Assembly (NCBI GenBank): GCA_017462015.1 | Contig: JAFTRX010000108.1 | Location: 1 to 44,265 of the forward strand | DNA: 44,265 nt | DNA from: Lentisphaeria bacterium | GTDB taxonomy: Bacteria > Verrucomicrobiota > Lentisphaeria > Victivallales > Victivallaceae | Direction of reading: 5' to 3' | Part shown: in pieces, positions 1 through 11,777 of the stretch | Layout: every line of letters starts with the position of its first letter | How positions within the stretch are numbered: the first letter of the stretch is position 1 | Position numbers and translations under genes: made by a program | Notes under the pieces: model-generated | The model's input: only the letters and a program-made list of their open reading frames with translations | Told to the model about the DNA's origin: nothing | Databases searched by the model: none

Positions 1-3
1 GCA

Positions 4-125
4 TTGGTCGCCGCAAGGCGACACATACGCCAGACAACTCCGCTCCACCGGGCGGCGGCAATATCGCGCCGTTAATGTGAGTTTTTTCAAGGCGAAGCTG
101 AGGGAGTGTACGACTGTACTCGACC
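4..125. repeat. 122-bp direct repeat, copy 1
   Basis: This block is repeated, apparently base for base, at 222-343 (offset 218). It begins with a mini-hairpin, GTCGCC-GCAA-GGCGAC (7-22), whose loop is a GNRA-type tetraloop, and ends with a GAGTGTACGACTGTACTC segment. Shorter versions of the mini-hairpin (CGCC-GCAA-GGCG) recur at 137-148 and 170-181 between the two copies. The sequence 87-108 (TCAAGGCGAAGCTGAGGGAG...) also appears in the dispersed repeat at 9483-9615 on the opposite strand. I see no convincing gene here; the 73-residue frame at 77-298 runs straight through the repeats and is not credible. Confidence 0.85.
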
Positions 126-221
126 CGAGCGGCGAACGCCGCAAGGCGACACAGCATACTCCGAACCAACGCCGCAAGGCGTTTCATAAGCCACCGTCAG
201 GTGCGCTCATAACCAACTACC

Positions 222-343
222 TTGGTCGCCGCAAGGCGACACATACGCCAGACAACTCCGCTCCACCGGGCGGCGGCAATATCGCGCCGTTAATGTGAGT
301 TTTTTCAAGGCGAAGCTGAGGGAGTGTACGACTGTACTCGACC
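222..343. repeat. 122-bp direct repeat, copy 2, joined to dispersed-repeat core
   Basis: Second copy of the repeat at 4-125. Unlike copy 1 it continues after 343 with GAAGCTGAGTCCGCAGA (344-360). This makes 305-360 a match to the centre of the dispersed element at 9483-9615 read on the minus strand. The remaining bases to 393 hold another small GC-rich inverted pattern and then the stop codon of the minus-strand gene at 394. The whole 1-393 stretch has no gene; it is a repeat cluster downstream of the operon that ends at 394. Confidence 0.85.
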
Positions 344-393
344 GAAGCTGAGTCCGCAGAAAAGGCTCGCAGGAACAAGCGAGATTGCCGCCG

Positions 394-2007
394 TTACATG
401 ATGCCGGCTTTTTCGGCGGCCACCCTGACAGACCAGAAGTCGTTGGTCAAAATGGTGTCGATACCGGCATTGAAGCGGTCAGCCACCAGCGCCGGATCAT
501 CGCAATAATAGAGGTTGCAGATGATGCCGTTGGCACGAGCTTTGTCAATCATCTCCTGGGTGTAGTGAGGTGTGAAGAATTGCACTTTTTTGCAATTATA
601 TTTGATTGCCCGGTCGACGATTTCAAAAGGATCGGGGAACGCCCCCATACAGCGCGGAATATGCGGGGCATATTTGATGGCGCTCTCCATCACGGTGTAG
701 TCGCCCATGAAGTAAACATGATCCTGTTGGTCATACTTTTCCAACAGCGCAACGATCAGCTCCATCTTATCTTTCGGGAACTCGGCACATCCGGCTTTTT
801 CTTCCGTTTTAAGGTGCAGATTTATCACCGCATGACGGGCGAACTTTGCCAAAACCTCTTCAAAAGTGGCGATCTTCACTCCGGCATAACGCTCCCCGAA
901 GCGGGAACCGAAGTCCAGCGCCTGCAGTTCAGCAAAAGTTTTTTCTTCGATGAAACCTTCGCCGTTGGAAACCCGCTCCAGCGCGCTGTCATGGGCAACG
1001 ACCGGAACACCGTCTTTGGTAAAGCGGATATCCATTTCGATCTCATTGGCGCCCATCGCAATGGCGGCACCGAAGGCGGCAAGAGTATTTTCCGGAGCAA
1101 CCGTCTTGAATCCACGGTGCGCACAAATGCGGGGATAGGGCATTTTTGCATCACTTTCGACGGTCATACTGCCGCAGGGACGGTAAGCCCAGGTGGCGCG
1201 TGCCTGTTCGATGAACTGATCGTTCGGAATGAGTTTTCCTCCGAAACTGTTGGAACGCATGAATTTCCATTTGATGTCGTCGATGTCGCAAGTGAAAGTT
1301 CCGCACCGGTTGCCAAACTCTCCGAGGATCGTGCCGTCCGGAGAGACTGCCATGGAGTTGCCGCCCAGAGCTGAATTTTCCCCCATGGATACCGATGCCC
1401 GCAGGACATAGGCATTGCAGTTGAATGCCAGATGCTGATTCTGCATACGCAAAATCTCCTTGCGTTCCGCGCGCTGGAAACTCGATACCAGAACCACGTC
1501 CGGATGGCGGTGGGCGATGTGGGAAACGTATTCGCTGAAGTAGGTGTCGTAACAAATCAGAAACGCAAAACGGATTCCATCAACTTCCACGATATCAGGA
1601 GTTCGGAAACTGCGGGTATACTCCTCATCGAGCATGTTGATATTTTTTTCCGCACGGGGCAGGTGCTGTTTGAAAAAACGTCCGGCACTGACACCGTTGC
1701 GGTCAAATATTTCGGTGGTGTTGCGAAAGAGTCCGGCTTCGGCTTCACAGACATAATTCACGGCAACGATCGCATTACAGCGTTTGGCGGCATTGCGCGC
1801 AGCGGTAATAAGTTCTGCCGTGTGCGCCTGGGCAAAGGGGATACATTCTCCGGCAGGGAACGCCGCCGGAGCATTGGAATATTCCGGGGTCAGAATTATA
1901 TCGCAGGAATTATCGCATTTATTCAGTTCATCAACTGCCATGGTGACAGATTTTTCTGCATCCTCCACCGAGTATGCAAACGGAATTTGAATTGCACAAA
2001 GTTTCAT
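394..2007 (-). CDS. Nitrilase-family carbon-nitrogen hydrolase fused to glycerophosphodiester phosphodiesterase
   Basis: A 537-residue two-domain enzyme. Residues 1-270 are a nitrilase-superfamily amidohydrolase with the complete catalytic triad Glu42 (in TPEY), Lys113 (in FFKQHLP) and Cys152 (in LICYDTY). Residues 290-537 are a glycerophosphodiester phosphodiesterase (GDPD) barrel with His297-Arg298 (AHRG), Glu306-Asn307 (APENT), Glu324 and Asp326 (EMD) and His338 (VVAHD). Both active sites look intact. No signal peptide is visible, so it is probably cytoplasmic. It is the last gene of the minus-strand operon starting with beta-galactosidase, 22 bases after the membrane-protein gene, and has a GAAAGG ribosome site. 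GDPDs release glycerol 3-phosphate from glycerophosphodiesters, while nitrilase-family enzymes cleave amides; a substrate carrying both bonds is a guess. The fusion is unusual, and no frameshift artefact is apparent. Confidence 0.88.
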   Translation of the reverse strand: MKLCAIQIPFAYSVEDAEKSVTMAVDELNKCDNSCDIILTPEYSNAPAAFPAGECIPFAQAHTAELITAARNAAKRCNAIVAVNYVCEAEAGLFRNTTEIFDRNGVSAGRFFKQHLPRAEKNINMLDEEYTRSFRTPDIVEVDGIRFAFLICYDTYFSEYVSHIAHRHPDVVLVSSFQRAERKEILRMQNQHLAFNCNAYVLRASVSMGENSALGGNSMAVSPDGTILGEFGNRCGTFTCDIDDIKWKFMRSNSFGGKLIPNDQFIEQARATWAYRPCGSMTVESDAKMPYPRICAHRGFKTVAPENTLAAFGAAIAMGANEIEMDIRFTKDGVPVVAHDSALERVSNGEGFIEEKTFAELQALDFGSRFGERYAGVKIATFEEVLAKFARHAVINLHLKTEEKAGCAEFPKDKMELIVALLEKYDQQDHVYFMGDYTVMESAIKYAPHIPRCMGAFPDPFEIVDRAIKYNCKKVQFFTPHYTQEMIDKARANGIICNLYYCDDPALVADRFNAGIDTILTNDFWSVRVAAEKAGIM

Positions 2008-2029
2008 AAAAAAAGACCTTTCATTATTT

Positions 2030-3625
2030 TCAAGACCGAATCAACGACCATAAATATATTATACTTGCAACCGTAAGCGTCTCTTTCACTGCCTCCGGCA
2101 TACTGCTTCCCAGAAAAACGCCGCCCGCCAACGCCAATGCGGTCAAAATTGTTTGCCAGTCAAGTTTTCGTCCGGGATGTTCCCGCAGCCAGTGGCGCTG
2201 CCGGAACGCAAGCACCATGCCGGAACTCAGCAATGCCGCAATCGCCCAGGCGGTTCCGGGGAAAAAGTACCACGACCACGAAACTGCCACTGCCAGAATC
2301 AACATGCCGCGCAAAGCCCGGGGTCGCGCAGAAAACTGAACAAACATCACAGCTCCGCTTAAAAGCGCCAGAAGCCAGCCGTATTCAACGGAAGCTGAAA
2401 CACTGTTTTCACTGAGCAAAATACCGGCAACAAGCGCAAATGCAAACGAACTCTGGGCAGTTGAGATGTATTCCCTCAAGGCTGATTTGTGACACAATAT
2501 CTCCGCCAGAATCAATATCAATGCCGCTCCATAAAGAATATAGCACAACTCCTCATGCGGCAGCATTGCAGATACTGCCGGAATCTTCGGTTCAAAGCCG
2601 ACCAGAGCGCCGGATATGGCTCCGGGCAGCAGCTGTTCAGCAGGGATCTCCGTAAATATCCGTAAAATATTTTTTTCGATCAAGTCGCCGGAAAAATTCA
2701 ATTTTCCGTGTTTTCTGGCGGCCGCGTAAACAGCTCCTGAGTCCAATGATGACGGGATAGTCTGCCATTGCAATTCCGGTATTTTACGGCACATCTCCAC
2801 CGGCAGAACCAGTATGCCGCCATCGGCAAGCGAGGCAATATAACGCCGGGGGGAATTGAAGGCATCTGCCGGAATATCCTCCACCACGATGACATCATAT
2901 TTTTTATCGACCCGCTTTACCGGAGATATCCGGTCACAGTGCAAACTGATAAGCTCTTTCCACGCCGACATCCTCATAACCGTTGACCGGGAGACGGTCA
3001 GCATCTCAGGTTTGGGGCGTTCCGATAATCCCAGAGCGCAGAGCAAAGTGATATCCGATGCCCCGGACGCGCTTTGCTTATCCCGGTAATCCCGGTCGAA
3101 GGACAGTACACAAACGCAGATGATCCCCAAAAAGGCGGCGGCATTGACAAACTTTGCCAGCAGTTTTTGCCACTTGTTTTCCGGCAGTTTCCGGTGAAAA
3201 ACACCGGTATTGACCATGAATTGTGCGACGCTGAGCAGCAAAAGCATCAGCATCGGAAAGCCGAAACAACTGCCAAGAAGTCCGCCGGAGAGAAAACCGG
3301 AGGCAAAGAATATCCCGTACCGGTCACGCTTACGGTCGATTCCCGTCATGCCGAAGTAGAATGCCGCCGGGAAGAGCAGATTGAAGTTTACATAAAGATA
3401 AAACGCGACTCCCCAGAACGCAAGTTTTCCCACTCCGATCCCGCGCAGACGGTAAAACAACGTACCTGCGGCAAATGCCAGCGCCAGCAACGCAAAGCCG
3501 GAAGCAAAATGCTCCATCCCGGCAATCCCGTTGAGCCAGAAGCCGCCCCACAGCATCCCGGATACTATGGGGAACAGCCCCGCAAGAAAAAGCGGGATAC
3601 GTTGTTTCGATCTGCGTTTATCCAA
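2030..3625 (-). CDS. Polytopic membrane protein with a central soluble domain, possibly degenerate spermidine-synthase-like
   Basis: About 531 residues starting at TTG, preceded by TGGAG at good distance and only 21 bases after the beta-galactosidase stop. Hydrophobic segments fill roughly residues 10-180 (about five) and 345-530 (about six). Between them lies a soluble part (about 185-335) containing KYDVIVVEDIPADAF and ADGGILVLP. That pattern recalls the Rossmann-like half of membrane-embedded spermidine/spermine synthase homologues, where a YDVI-D motif precedes a strand ending in GGI. The glycine-rich SAM-type loop and the catalytic Asp-Ser motif of true aminopropyltransferases are not evident, so enzyme activity is doubtful. 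I cannot assign a function. Sitting between a glycosidase and a nitrilase-GDPD fusion, it might serve uptake or envelope modification, but this is only context. Confidence 0.7.
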   Translation of the reverse strand: MDKRRSKQRIPLFLAGLFPIVSGMLWGGFWLNGIAGMEHFASGFALLALAFAAGTLFYRLRGIGVGKLAFWGVAFYLYVNFNLLFPAAFYFGMTGIDRKRDRYGIFFASGFLSGGLLGSCFGFPMLMLLLLSVAQFMVNTGVFHRKLPENKWQKLLAKFVNAAAFLGIICVCVLSFDRDYRDKQSASGASDITLLCALGLSERPKPEMLTVSRSTVMRMSAWKELISLHCDRISPVKRVDKKYDVIVVEDIPADAFNSPRRYIASLADGGILVLPVEMCRKIPELQWQTIPSSLDSGAVYAAARKHGKLNFSGDLIEKNILRIFTEIPAEQLLPGAISGALVGFEPKIPAVSAMLPHEELCYILYGAALILILAEILCHKSALREYISTAQSSFAFALVAGILLSENSVSASVEYGWLLALLSGAVMFVQFSARPRALRGMLILAVAVSWSWYFFPGTAWAIAALLSSGMVLAFRQRHWLREHPGRKLDWQTILTALALAGGVFLGSSMPEAVKETLTVASIIYLWSLIRS

Positions 3626-3646
3626 CTTGCAACTCCAGAAACTTTA

Positions 3647-6973
<3,327 letters not shown>

Positions 6974-7006
6974 TTACAGCAAATTCAGGAAAAAAAGAGT
7001 GCAACC

Positions 7007-8059
7007 ATGAGCGATACAGAACACAGGAGTTTTAAAATTTTAAAATTTGTTCTCCGGCTGCTTTGTGCCGTTGTCATTATCGGTGTCCTGATCTGGAAGA
7101 GCCGGGAGCAACTCAACAGCTGTCTTCATGCGTTTGATTACAAACTTGTACTTCCGGCAATACTGTTTTATGCTGCCCATCATGCGGTATGCGCCTGGAG
7201 ATGGCAGCGTCTTGCGGCGTTGCAGAACTTTGAAATATCCTTTTATGAGGCGCTTTCTCTCACTTTGCAGGGAGCGTTTTTCTCCCTCATCCTTCCCGGC
7301 GGAGCTATCGGCGGCGATGTGGTGAAGATGGGGATTCTTGCCAAACGGCAGAAAAAAGGCAGCCGGGTGGAGGGGATGTTCACCATCTTCATGGACAGGG
7401 TGATCGGTATGGTATCGCTTTTTGGACTTTCCATTGTGCTTTTGCTGTTGTTCATGGACAAACTGCCGTCACTGCGCATTCCCGGGGTGAATATTTCGTT
7501 GTTTCAGCTGAAAATGATCGTCGGCATCATTCTTGCTTTGTGTGTTGCCGGTATTGCCGCCGGGGTTGGGATATTTTTCCACCGGAGCTTTGAAAAAGTT
7601 CCCTTCATCCGCGCGATGATGCAGTTTGCTGATCGCCGCTTCAACAATGCCGTTTCCCGGATGACCAGTGCTGCTAATCTCTATGCCAAATCCCCCTGGC
7701 AGTTGATTTTTCTTACCTTGATAAGTGTGTGTTTTGTTCATCTGATGATCGTTGTTCCGATGATATTTCTCCTTTCCGGAACCGATTTGCCTTTGAACGG
7801 AGCAAATTTACTGCTGATCGCGACCGCCGTTACGCTGGGGAATATTGCCGGGTTGATCCCGCTTGCTCCCGGCGGGATCGGATTGCGCGACTTGACCGTG
7901 ATCGCCGTTTTCAGTTCAGGCGGTATCGCTGCCGGAAACGGAGAGACCGCCCAGTTATTGATGACCGGAGTCATGATCTTTGTCAGTCTGCTTGGAGGAA
8001 TTTTTTTCATCCTTGACCCCGGAACCAAATCCATCTCAACCGACAGGAACGAACCATGA
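7007..8059 (+). CDS. Lysylphosphatidylglycerol synthase transmembrane / flippase-like family protein
   Basis: A 350-residue polytopic membrane protein with about eight hydrophobic segments. It matches the UPF0104/AglD-type family (the membrane half of MprF): the region after the third helix has LPGGAIGGDVVKMG followed by FMDRVIGM, and the last part has GNIAGLIPLAPGGIGLRD, all hallmarks of the family. Members are thought to translocate or handle lipid-linked or aminoacylated lipids in the inner membrane; the catalytic synthetase domain of MprF is absent here. It overlaps the next gene by four bases (ATGA at 8056-8059), so translation is probably coupled, although the functional link to a MetF-like enzyme is unclear. 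The substrate cannot be deduced. Confidence 0.85.
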   Translation: MSDTEHRSFKILKFVLRLLCAVVIIGVLIWKSREQLNSCLHAFDYKLVLPAILFYAAHHAVCAWRWQRLAALQNFEISFYEALSLTLQGAFFSLILPGGAIGGDVVKMGILAKRQKKGSRVEGMFTIFMDRVIGMVSLFGLSIVLLLLFMDKLPSLRIPGVNISLFQLKMIVGIILALCVAGIAAGVGIFFHRSFEKVPFIRAMMQFADRRFNNAVSRMTSAANLYAKSPWQLIFLTLISVCFVHLMIVVPMIFLLSGTDLPLNGANLLLIATAVTLGNIAGLIPLAPGGIGLRDLTVIAVFSSGGIAAGNGETAQLLMTGVMIFVSLLGGIFFILDPGTKSISTDRNEP

Positions 8060-9438
8060 GTGAAGTACAGTTGAATATCGCATTGGAAAAAATTGAAAAC
8101 CCTCTTCAGCAGGCACTGGCGGAGGGGCGCTTTGTTTACCTTGCCGAATGTCATGCTCCGGAAGATGAGCGTTCTTTGCCTCAAGCCGCAGAGCGGATCA
8201 TGCCGCTGGCGGAAAAAATGTGGAGTTTTGACGATCTTTGCGGCGGTCTGGCGATATTGGATTTGCCGGAATCCCCGTTCAGTGCCATCGAACTGCTTTC
8301 CGCGCTCCCGGAAAACAACCGCAACCGCAACTGTGCGTTTCTTTCCGGTTCCGGCAGAAACGCCGATGATATTGCCAATGAACTCAAACACGCCGCCGGA
8401 GCCGGAATCGAAAACATCACCGCTGTTTCCGGTGATGCCTTCCCCCGCACTCTGAAGCAGTGCCGCTCCCGGCAATACACCGATTCCATAAAAAGTTTGC
8501 AAATGATGCACGATGCCGATTCATTTTTTACCGGCAGTACCATAAATCCGTTCCATTACCGCGCCGATACCCTCTGGGGAACTCTTGGCAACTTCAAACG
8601 GAAACTTGCTGCCGGAAGTGATTTTATCGTGGTGCAATCCGGATGGGACATGCTTCAAATCCAAACCCTTTCGTGGTACATGCTCCGCAATCGCTTTTAC
8701 ACGCCGTATCTGGTGCGGCTGACCTTGCTGACTCCGGATAAAGTTGAACGTATCGTCGCCGGTGAAGTTCCCGGTTTGCGTATCTCGCGCGATTTCCGGA
8801 AACTGCTGGAGCAGGAGCTTTGCGGCAACAGCGCCCAGTTTGAGGCCGCGCAGTACCGGAGATTGGAACTTCAGGCTGCCGGAGCCCGGCTTATGGGCGC
8901 AAGCGGTGTCATCGTCAGCGGAGCAAATTATCCGGGTAAAGCGGAGATCGTTGCCCGTAAACTGCGGTCAGCTCTGGCGGAGTTCAAAAGTTTCGATCAC
9001 TGGCTTGATGAATACAATCAGCATCAGGCGGGCGTGGAGATGACCAATTCTCTGCACAATTATCGGCTTTACGACCGGATACTGCGCCGGAATTATCCTT
9101 TTGAAGAACCTCCTGCCGGGAATGATCCGGGCGAATTTCCCATCTCCCGCAAGGAGCGCATCGGTCAGAAACTGCGGAAAATGTTCTTTTCCAACGCCCA
9201 TTGTTACCGTGCCTCCCGTGACCGGCTGATGAAAAAAATTCTGGCATCCTGCCGGGGATGTCAGCACTGCCGCTTGCCGGAACATGAGTTTGTCTGCGTG
9301 GAAAACTGTCCCAAAGGTCTGGAATACGGCCCCTGCGGCGGTGTGCGCGAAGATGGAAAATGCGAAATCGGCAACTTTGAATGTGTCCATGTCAAAATCG
9401 TCCGTTATTCATCCCACAGAAAACCGCATTTGGAATAA
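8056..9438 (+). CDS. MetF-like methylenetetrahydrofolate reductase with fused Cys-rich MTHFR_C domain
   Basis: A 460-residue protein. Residues about 20-320 resemble the flavin TIM barrel of methylenetetrahydrofolate reductase: an early LAECHAP strand (MetF enzymes carry a Glu here), AGIENITAVSGD, IVVQSGWDM (the conserved Q region) and GASGVIVSG near the end. Residues about 390-455 form a Cys-rich tail with CRGCQHC, CVENCPKG, YGPCGG, GKCE and ECVH, typical of the MTHFR_C domain found in MetV-like partners of anaerobes, where it may hold zinc or an Fe-S cluster. The reaction expected is reduction of methylene-THF to methyl-THF. The catalytic part is quite divergent from MetF, so a related reaction is possible. 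Start ATG 8056 overlaps the preceding stop. Confidence 0.8.
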   Translation: MSEVQLNIALEKIENPLQQALAEGRFVYLAECHAPEDERSLPQAAERIMPLAEKMWSFDDLCGGLAILDLPESPFSAIELLSALPENNRNRNCAFLSGSGRNADDIANELKHAAGAGIENITAVSGDAFPRTLKQCRSRQYTDSIKSLQMMHDADSFFTGSTINPFHYRADTLWGTLGNFKRKLAAGSDFIVVQSGWDMLQIQTLSWYMLRNRFYTPYLVRLTLLTPDKVERIVAGEVPGLRISRDFRKLLEQELCGNSAQFEAAQYRRLELQAAGARLMGASGVIVSGANYPGKAEIVARKLRSALAEFKSFDHWLDEYNQHQAGVEMTNSLHNYRLYDRILRRNYPFEEPPAGNDPGEFPISRKERIGQKLRKMFFSNAHCYRASRDRLMKKILASCRGCQHCRLPEHEFVCVENCPKGLEYGPCGGVREDGKCEIGNFECVHVKIVRYSSHRKPHLE

Positions 9439-9482
9439 TTGATGCAGCCGGTCGCGGTTTTACAGCTGTCCTATAAGAAACG

Positions 9483-9615
9483 ACCTGCGGCGGCGCCTCG
9501 CGGGCAACCTTGGGGGCAAATCTTCGGACTCAGCTTCAGTCGAGGACGGAAGTCCACTCCTTCAGCTTCGCCTTGATTTACCCCCAACCTTGCGCCACGA
9601 TCCATCCGCCGGTCG
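9483..9615. repeat. Dispersed mosaic repeat, copy A
   Basis: Conserved left block 9483-9530 (45 of 48 bases identical to 13462-13509) and right block 9565-9615 (50 of 51 identical to 13599-13649) flank a 34-base centre that differs from copy B but resembles 305-360 at the window start on the other strand. The left flank 9461-9493 also matches 35094-35126 inverted (29 of 33). The gene-free interval 9439-9887 holds this element, then a GTTTTGC-TCGC-GCAAAAC hairpin at 9671-9688, AT-rich DNA and the typA promoter. Minus-strand frames through the element are a by-product of the repeat, not genes. Confidence 0.85.
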
Positions 9616-9820
9616 CGACAGACCATTTTGAACGCAGCTCCACTGGTGGCGCGGCGCATGGCGCACGCGCGTTTTGCTCGCGCAAAACAAAATCTGACAA
9701 AATCACTTTTTCCAACTCCAATTTTCTTCCGCTGAAAAAATTGAAAAACAAGCTTTTCGCTGATTTTATGGGATATCTGTGATTGTGTTCGAAATTGTTG
9801 GTTTTCAGTCGGCAGAAGTA

Positions 9821-9849
9821 TTGAAAAACAGTGATTTTGGTGGTATATT
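9821..9849 (+). promoter_or_regulatory. typA promoter
   Basis: TTGAAA (9821-9826), 17-base spacer, TATATT (9844-9849), about 38 bases before ATG 9888. This position rules out a translation start upstream at 9831. Confidence 0.75.
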
Positions 9850-9887
9850 ATCCGGATAACAGTTTTTTAATCAGGATTTTTTATACT

Positions 9888-11699
9888 ATGCAGGAAATCA
9901 GAAACATCGCCATTATCGCCCACGTTGACCACGGCAAAACCACACTGGTCGACCAAATCTCCCGTCAGGCAAAACTTTTCCGGGATAATGAAGTCGTCGA
10001 AGAGTGCTTCCTCGACAGCAATGATCTGGAACGTGAACGCGGTATCACTATTCTCGCCAAGAATATCAGCATCCAGTACAAAGGTATCAAAATCAACCTT
10101 CTGGACACTCCCGGACACAGCGACTTCGGCGGTCAGGTTGAGCGCGTGCTGAAACTTGCTGACGGCGTTCTGCTTCTGGTCGATGCCGCTGAAGGTCCCA
10201 TGCCGCAGACCCGGTTCGTTTTGGAAAAGGCTCTGGAACTCAATTTGCGCCCGGTGGTCGTTATCAATAAACTTGATAAACCCGATGCCCGTCCGCTGGA
10301 AATTCAGAATAAAGTTTTTGACCTTTTCTGCGAACTTGATGCCAATGATGAACAGCTGGAGTTCCCCACTTTGTTCGCTTCCGGCAGAGACGGCTGGGCG
10401 ATCAAGGAGTTGGACGATACTCCCGGAGACATCACGCCGCTTCTGGATGCTATGGTCGATTTTGTTCCGCCGCCGCCGCACCGCGAAGGTCCGGTTCAGC
10501 TGCAGGTGGCAACGCTGGATTATTCCACCTTTGTCGGCCGTATCGGCATCGGCCGCGTTTACCGGGGTACGCTTGATCTCAAGCGCCCGATGACCCTTAT
10601 CAAACGTAACGGTTCCACCATGCCCGCTCAAATCAAACAGCTTTTCACCTTTGAAGGTCTGGGCAAAAAAGAGACCGATCAGGTGCAGTGCGGCGATTTG
10701 TGTGCCGTGGTCGGTATCACAGATATTGATATTTCCGACACCATCTGCGATGCGGAACATCCCGAAGCGATGCCGGAAATCGCCATCGACGAGCCGACTA
10801 TCTCCATGACCTTCCGCATCAACGATTCACCGTTTTTCGGGAAAGAGGGTAAATATGTCAGCTCCCGGCAGTTGCGCGAGCGTCTGTTCAACGAAGTCGA
10901 GCGTGACGTTGCGCTCCGGGTCGAGGAAATAAGCGGAGACTCTTTCAAAGTTTCCGGACGCGGTGTGCTTCATCTTGCCATTCTCATTGAGACCATGCGG
11001 CGCGAAGGATATGAACTTGCCGTCGGCAAACCGCAGGTCATCATCAAAGAGATAGACGGCGTGGAATGTGAACCGGTTGAGCTGCTCACCGTTGATGTTC
11101 CCAACGATTTTGCCGGAAAAATCATTGAAATGGTCGGTCTCCGTCGCGGAGAAATGGTTAAAATGGAGAGCCGGGGCAACCGTCAGATGCTGGAGTTCCA
11201 CATCCCGACCCGCGGACTTATCGGGTTCCGGAGCAAAGCGCTCACCGCCAGTCAGGGTGAAGCGGTGGTCAACCATCTCTTTGACCATTACGAACCGTAC
11301 AAGGGGGTGATGCCGCGCCGGAGTTTCGGCGTTATGGTCAGTATGGCAGGCGGCAAAGCGCTGCCCTTTGCCATTGACGGACTTCAGCAGCGGGGAGAAT
11401 TTTTTATCGAACCGGGAACCGATGCTTATGAGGGCATGATCGTCGGAGAACATTGCAAAGATAACGACCTTGTGGTCAACGTTCAGCGTGCCAAACAGCT
11501 CACCAATATGCGTGCCGCCGGAAGTGACCGCAACATGAAGATCGCTCCGGCGCGCAAGATGTCGCTGGAACAGGCGTTGGAATATATCGAAGACGATGAA
11601 CTTGTAGAAGTCACTCCGCTCAATATCCGGTTGCGCAAAATTCTGCTCACGGAACTGGAACGCCGCCGTCAGCATGTAAAAAATATGGGACTTGAATGA
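9888..11699 (+). CDS. typA: Ribosome-associated translational GTPase TypA/BipA
   Basis: 603 residues, the usual length. The GTPase domain (1-200) shows G1 AHVDHGKTT (Lys17), the effector threonine in RERGIT, G3 DTPGH and G4 NKLDKPD. Domain II, the EF-G-like domains III and V, and the BipA-specific C-terminal domain follow, with GLIGFRSKALTAS and the late ARKMSLEQALEYIEDDELVEVTP. TypA binds the ribosome like EF-G and supports ribosome assembly and growth under stress or cold. ATG 9888 is chosen because it lies behind TCAGGA and downstream of the promoter at 9821-9849 and begins directly at the canonical MQEIRNIAIIAH. It appears to be transcribed alone; thyX has its own promoter. Confidence 0.96.
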   Translation: MQEIRNIAIIAHVDHGKTTLVDQISRQAKLFRDNEVVEECFLDSNDLERERGITILAKNISIQYKGIKINLLDTPGHSDFGGQVERVLKLADGVLLLVDAAEGPMPQTRFVLEKALELNLRPVVVINKLDKPDARPLEIQNKVFDLFCELDANDEQLEFPTLFASGRDGWAIKELDDTPGDITPLLDAMVDFVPPPPHREGPVQLQVATLDYSTFVGRIGIGRVYRGTLDLKRPMTLIKRNGSTMPAQIKQLFTFEGLGKKETDQVQCGDLCAVVGITDIDISDTICDAEHPEAMPEIAIDEPTISMTFRINDSPFFGKEGKYVSSRQLRERLFNEVERDVALRVEEISGDSFKVSGRGVLHLAILIETMRREGYELAVGKPQVIIKEIDGVECEPVELLTVDVPNDFAGKIIEMVGLRRGEMVKMESRGNRQMLEFHIPTRGLIGFRSKALTASQGEAVVNHLFDHYEPYKGVMPRRSFGVMVSMAGGKALPFAIDGLQQRGEFFIEPGTDAYEGMIVGEHCKDNDLVVNVQRAKQLTNMRAAGSDRNMKIAPARKMSLEQALEYIEDDELVEVTPLNIRLRKILLTELERRRQHVKNMGLE

Positions 11700-11706
11700 T
11701 TTTTAC

Positions 11707-11735
11707 TTGCAATAGTGCAACTTTGATGCTATTTT
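11707..11735 (+). promoter_or_regulatory. thyX promoter
   Basis: TTGCAA (11707-11712), 17-base spacer, TATTTT (11730-11735), 42 bases before ATG 11778. A read-through transcript from typA is also possible since no terminator separates them. Confidence 0.55.
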
Positions 11736-11777
11736 ATCGCAAAGAACTTTACTATCAATATTTATCAGGAGAAAAAC

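Noticed and set aside
77..298. 73-residue frame through the window-start repeats
   Set aside because: It consists of repeated sequence, has no ribosome site, and its peptide is just the translated repeat.
1..343. CRISPR-like arrangement
   Set aside because: Only two long copies and no series of short repeats with unique equal spacers; no cas gene in the window.
385..1374. 329-residue plus-strand frame
   Set aside because: Antisense to the nitrilase-GDPD gene, which has full catalytic motifs; no recognisable domain on this strand.
9471..9659. Minus-strand frame sharing DRRMDRGARLGVNQGEAEG with one at 13070-13690
   Set aside because: The shared peptide arises because both lie in the dispersed repeat; neither has gene signals there.
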